Assembly (NCBI GenBank): GCA_026984275.1 | Contig: JALSSM010000387.1 | Coordinates: 1-8,168, forward strand | Source: Gammaproteobacteria bacterium | Lineage (GTDB): Bacteria; Pseudomonadota; Gammaproteobacteria; CAJXQU01 | Direction of reading: 5' to 3' | Length of the DNA: 8,168 nt | Shown: positions 5,969 through 8,168 of the stretch, piece by piece | Layout: every line of letters begins with the position of its first letter | Numbering within the stretch: position 1 is the first letter of the stretch | Notes under the pieces: model-generated | Seen by the model: only the letters and a program-made list of their open reading frames with translations | Told to the model about the DNA's origin: nothing | Database searches by the model: none | Position numbers and translations under genes: made by a program

Positions 5969-7150
5969 TTATTCACCAGTATATGACACACGCCATATTT
6001 TTCCGCTGGCATCATCTGTGATCAGAATTGAGCCATCCTGTAATTGCAACAAACCGACGGGCCGACCCCAGACTTCGATCATCTCCGGTGACAACATCCA
6101 GCCCGTTACAAACTCTTCCGGTCCTGCTGCTGGCTTGCCATTCCTGAATGGTATGAAGGCTATCTGATATCCCACCCGTTTTGATCGGTTCCATGATCCG
6201 TGAAACGCAATAAAACAGCCACCGCGATATTTTTCCGGAAACTGATCTCCAGAATAGAAGATAAAATCCATCGCGCCCACATGCGATCCCAGCAAGACAT
6301 CCGGATAGCGTGTTTTCGCCACCATTTCCGGCGCAACGCCCGCGTGCCGCGGATCTTCATGTGGACCGATATAGGCAAAAGGCCAGCCGAAAAAGTCATC
6401 CTGATTTACGGTTGTCAGATAATCGGGCACCAGATCATCTCCCAGCGCATCACGTTCATGGGAAGAAACCCAGAGCTGATCATTATTGAATCGTAATCCG
6501 ACACCATTCCTGATACCACTGGCAAAGATTTCATGATCACTTCCATCTGGATTAAAACGACTGATCGCGGCACGCATCGCGGGTTCGCCCGCATCAACGT
6601 TGGATCGCGATCCGACGCTTAGATAAAACTTTTCGTATGTGCGATCGAAAATAATTGTTCGGGTAATATGTCCACGATTAAACTCAGCCAGATCAACGAT
6701 TTTCTCTCCATCCGACAGGCTTATCTGTGATTCAGGGTCATACTTGAATCGTCGTACTGCCGTTGTCTCGGCCACATATAACCACTCCTTGTAAAAGGCC
6801 AGACCATAAGGATTATTCAAATCTCTGATCAGCAACTTTTTAGCCTTATCTTTGACCACATACACCTTACCTGCAAAGGTATCAGAAACAAGAAACTCAC
6901 CATTTTTACCAGCAAGCATAAAACGGGGGCTGATAAAACCAGACAGATATGCTTCGATCGCAAAACCTTCTGGAACGGTCAGTTTTGCTCCTTCTGGTTG
7001 GGCGATAATTTTGGGCCCATTACTGACAGAGGGAGTGGCGTATGGTTCAGGGAGACCGTTATCAGGCCAGTTGATCGGTTTTGTGGATTCGGCATGGCTC
7101 AGGTTTGCTGATAAAAACCACACGAAAAAAATGAGTGTTTGTTTGATCAT
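5969..7150 (-). CDS. Secreted PQQ-type glucose/sorbosone dehydrogenase family protein
   Basis: A 393-residue exported beta-propeller of the GSDH (sorbosone/soluble glucose dehydrogenase) family, whose members oxidise sugars or aldoses with pyrroloquinoline quinone in the periplasm. An N-terminal signal peptide is clear: lysine at 3, a hydrophobic core at 6-17, and a likely cut after SHA (residue 20). Family motifs: VSDTFAGKVYVV (88-99); RGHITRT (159-165), whose His161 is a candidate catalytic base; LSVGSRSN (177-184); FNPDGSD (199-205); GIRNGVGLRF (212-221); LGDDLVPDY (236-244); FGWPFAYIGPHEDP (254-267); AFHGSWNRSKRVGY (315-328); and VWGRPVGLL (360-368). There is no fused cytochrome c domain and no CxxCH motif. 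The substrate is unknown and PQQ use is inferred from family; no pqq gene is in the window. The start is 2 bp after the uvrA stop, so translational coupling is likely. Confidence 0.9.
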   Translation of the reverse strand: MIKQTLIFFVWFLSANLSHAESTKPINWPDNGLPEPYATPSVSNGPKIIAQPEGAKLTVPEGFAIEAYLSGFISPRFMLAGKNGEFLVSDTFAGKVYVVKDKAKKLLIRDLNNPYGLAFYKEWLYVAETTAVRRFKYDPESQISLSDGEKIVDLAEFNRGHITRTIIFDRTYEKFYLSVGSRSNVDAGEPAMRAAISRFNPDGSDHEIFASGIRNGVGLRFNNDQLWVSSHERDALGDDLVPDYLTTVNQDDFFGWPFAYIGPHEDPRHAGVAPEMVAKTRYPDVLLGSHVGAMDFIFYSGDQFPEKYRGGCFIAFHGSWNRSKRVGYQIAFIPFRNGKPAAGPEEFVTGWMLSPEMIEVWGRPVGLLQLQDGSILITDDASGKIWRVSYTGE

Positions 7151-7152
7151 GA

Positions 7153-8168
7153 TTATTCACCCAACATCTGCTTGAGATATTTTGCTGTATGCGACTCCTT
7201 ATGTTTCGCAACATCCTCCGGTGGACCTGCCACCAGAATTTCTCCACCACCATCACCGCCTTCTGGCCCCAGATCAACAATCCAGTCTGCCGTCTTGATC
7301 ACATCCAGATTATGTTCAATGACGATCACCGTATTACCATGATCACGCAAACGATGCAGGACGTGCAGTAATTGTTCGGTATCATAAAAATGTAAACCCG
7401 TTGTTGGTTCATCGAGAATATATAAAGTATTTCCCGTATCTCGTTTTGACAACTCACGCGATAATTTCACCCGCTGGGCTTCGCCGCCAGAAAGCGTGGT
7501 CGCATTCTGACCGAGCTTAATATACGTCAACCCCACATCCATCAGGGTTTGTAATTTAGTTTTGATCATGGGCACCGGATCAAAAAACTCGCGTGCTTCT
7601 TCGACGGTCATGTCCAGCACTTCACTGATATTTTTTCCTTTGTATTTCACTTCCAGTGTTTCACGATTATAGCGTTTCCCTTTGCACACATCACAAGGCA
7701 CATAAACATCCGGCAAAAAGTGCATTTCGACCTTGATCACGCCATCGCCCTGACAGGCTTCGCAACGACCACCTTTGACATTAAAACTGAATCGACCCGG
7801 CTTATAACCCCGTGACCGTGATTCATGAGTGGCAGCAAACAGTTCACGCACTGGCGTGAAAATTCCCGTATAAGTCGCTGGATTTGATCGCGGTGTCCTG
7901 CCTATGGGACTCTGATCAATATCGACCACCTTATCAAACAGATCCAGACCTTCGATTCTTTCATGGGTAGCGGGTTCGGTATTTGCCCGATTAAGTTCAT
8001 GTGCGGCAACCTTATATAAAGTGTCATTGATCAAAGTAGACTTTCCTGAACCGGAAACACCGGTAATACAGGTCATCAGACCAACCGGGATCTCCAGCGT
8101 GACATTTTTCAGGTTATTTCCTGTCGCGCCAATCACTCGTAGCACACGATCAGGATCCATCGGATGAC
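7153..8168 (-). CDS. uvrA: Excinuclease ABC subunit UvrA, C-terminal part
   Basis: The last 338 or so codons of UvrA, the damage-recognition ATPase of nucleotide excision repair. The frame is open to the right edge (codons for His-Pro precede the Met at 8160), so the start, typically about 600 codons upstream, lies outside. Numbered from that Met: Walker A GVSGSGKST (34-42) of the second ATPase; DQSPIGRTPRSNPATYTG (82-99); a zinc module with C133, C136, C156 and C159 (CEAC and CDVC); the ABC signature LSGGEAQR (223-230); Walker B LYILDEPTTGLH (246-257); and the H-loop IEHNLDVIK (281-289). All key residues are intact and the C-terminus ends LKQMLGE at the usual place. The Met at 8160 is internal, not a start. 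The dehydrogenase gene follows after 2 bp. Confidence 0.98.
   Translation of the reverse strand, partial: HPMDPDRVLRVIGATGNNLKNVTLEIPVGLMTCITGVSGSGKSTLINDTLYKVAAHELNRANTEPATHERIEGLDLFDKVVDIDQSPIGRTPRSNPATYTGIFTPVRELFAATHESRSRGYKPGRFSFNVKGGRCEACQGDGVIKVEMHFLPDVYVPCDVCKGKRYNRETLEVKYKGKNISEVLDMTVEEAREFFDPVPMIKTKLQTLMDVGLTYIKLGQNATTLSGGEAQRVKLSRELSKRDTGNTLYILDEPTTGLHFYDTEQLLHVLHRLRDHGNTVIVIEHNLDVIKTADWIVDLGPEGGDGGGEILVAGPPEDVAKHKESHTAKYLKQMLGE
7157..7161 (-). promoter_or_regulatory. Ribosome binding site inside the uvrA 3' end
   Basis: GGTGA on the minus strand lies 6 nt before the ATG at 7150 and within the last codons of uvrA (Gly-Glu-stop). It supports coupled translation of the dehydrogenase gene with uvrA. 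Confidence 0.55.

Noticed and set aside
7062..7280. Minus-strand open frame across the uvrA/dehydrogenase junction
   Set aside because: It overlaps two well-supported genes in another frame and has no recognisable features.

Overview
The window looks like chromosomal DNA of a free-living, non-enteric gammaproteobacterium. IspH, the UvrA C-terminus, a PfkB-type kinase of the proteobacterial adenosine-kinase-like group, ThiO and a PilE-type minor pilin all resemble gammaproteobacterial versions. The order thiO (minus), pilin (plus), ispH (minus) is the one known from the Pseudomonas minor-pilin locus. Base composition looks moderately AT-rich by eye, most strongly in the left gene. The genus cannot be named from this sequence.

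Layout. (1) Positions 1-2350, plus strand: the C-terminal 782 codons of a large modular, probably secreted, protein. It has five TolB/PD40-like propeller repeats with a period near 58 residues, a cysteine-bearing InlB-B-like domain, a calcium-binding thrombospondin-type-3-like segment, and six FG-GAP/VCBS repeats with an exact 50-residue (150 bp) period. Its start lies off the left edge. (2) Positions 2337-3377, minus strand: thiO, glycine oxidase of thiazole synthesis, overlapping the stop of gene 1 by 14 bp. (3) Positions 3378-3543: divergent regulatory region with a good sigma-54-type match in front of the pilin gene and one arm of a perfect 13-bp inverted repeat around the 5' end of thiO. 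(4) Positions 3544-3978, plus strand: a PilE-like minor type IV pilin. (5) Positions 3989-8168, minus strand: four colinear genes read from right to left, uvrA (partial), a secreted PQQ-type sugar/sorbosone dehydrogenase, a PfkB-family kinase and ispH. Their gaps are 2, 66 and 27 bp, which suggests one or two transcription units.

How it fits together. The minus-strand block mixes housekeeping tasks: excision repair (UvrA), nucleoside or sugar phosphorylation (PfkB), isoprenoid precursor synthesis (IspH) and a periplasmic quinoprotein oxidoreductase coupled to the end of uvrA. The left half is a surface-related region: a pilin next to a giant repeat protein, with thiO between them. Compared with Pseudomonas, the fimT-fimU-pilV-pilW-pilX-pilY1 block that normally sits between thiO and pilE is absent, and pilE stands alone with its own putative promoter. 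I found no RNA gene, insertion sequence, CRISPR array, integrase or evident new defence system. The most notable items are the repeat-protein architecture, the contracted pilin locus, the hairpin-like repeat at the thiO start and a T-to-I change beside a cluster-ligand cysteine of IspH.
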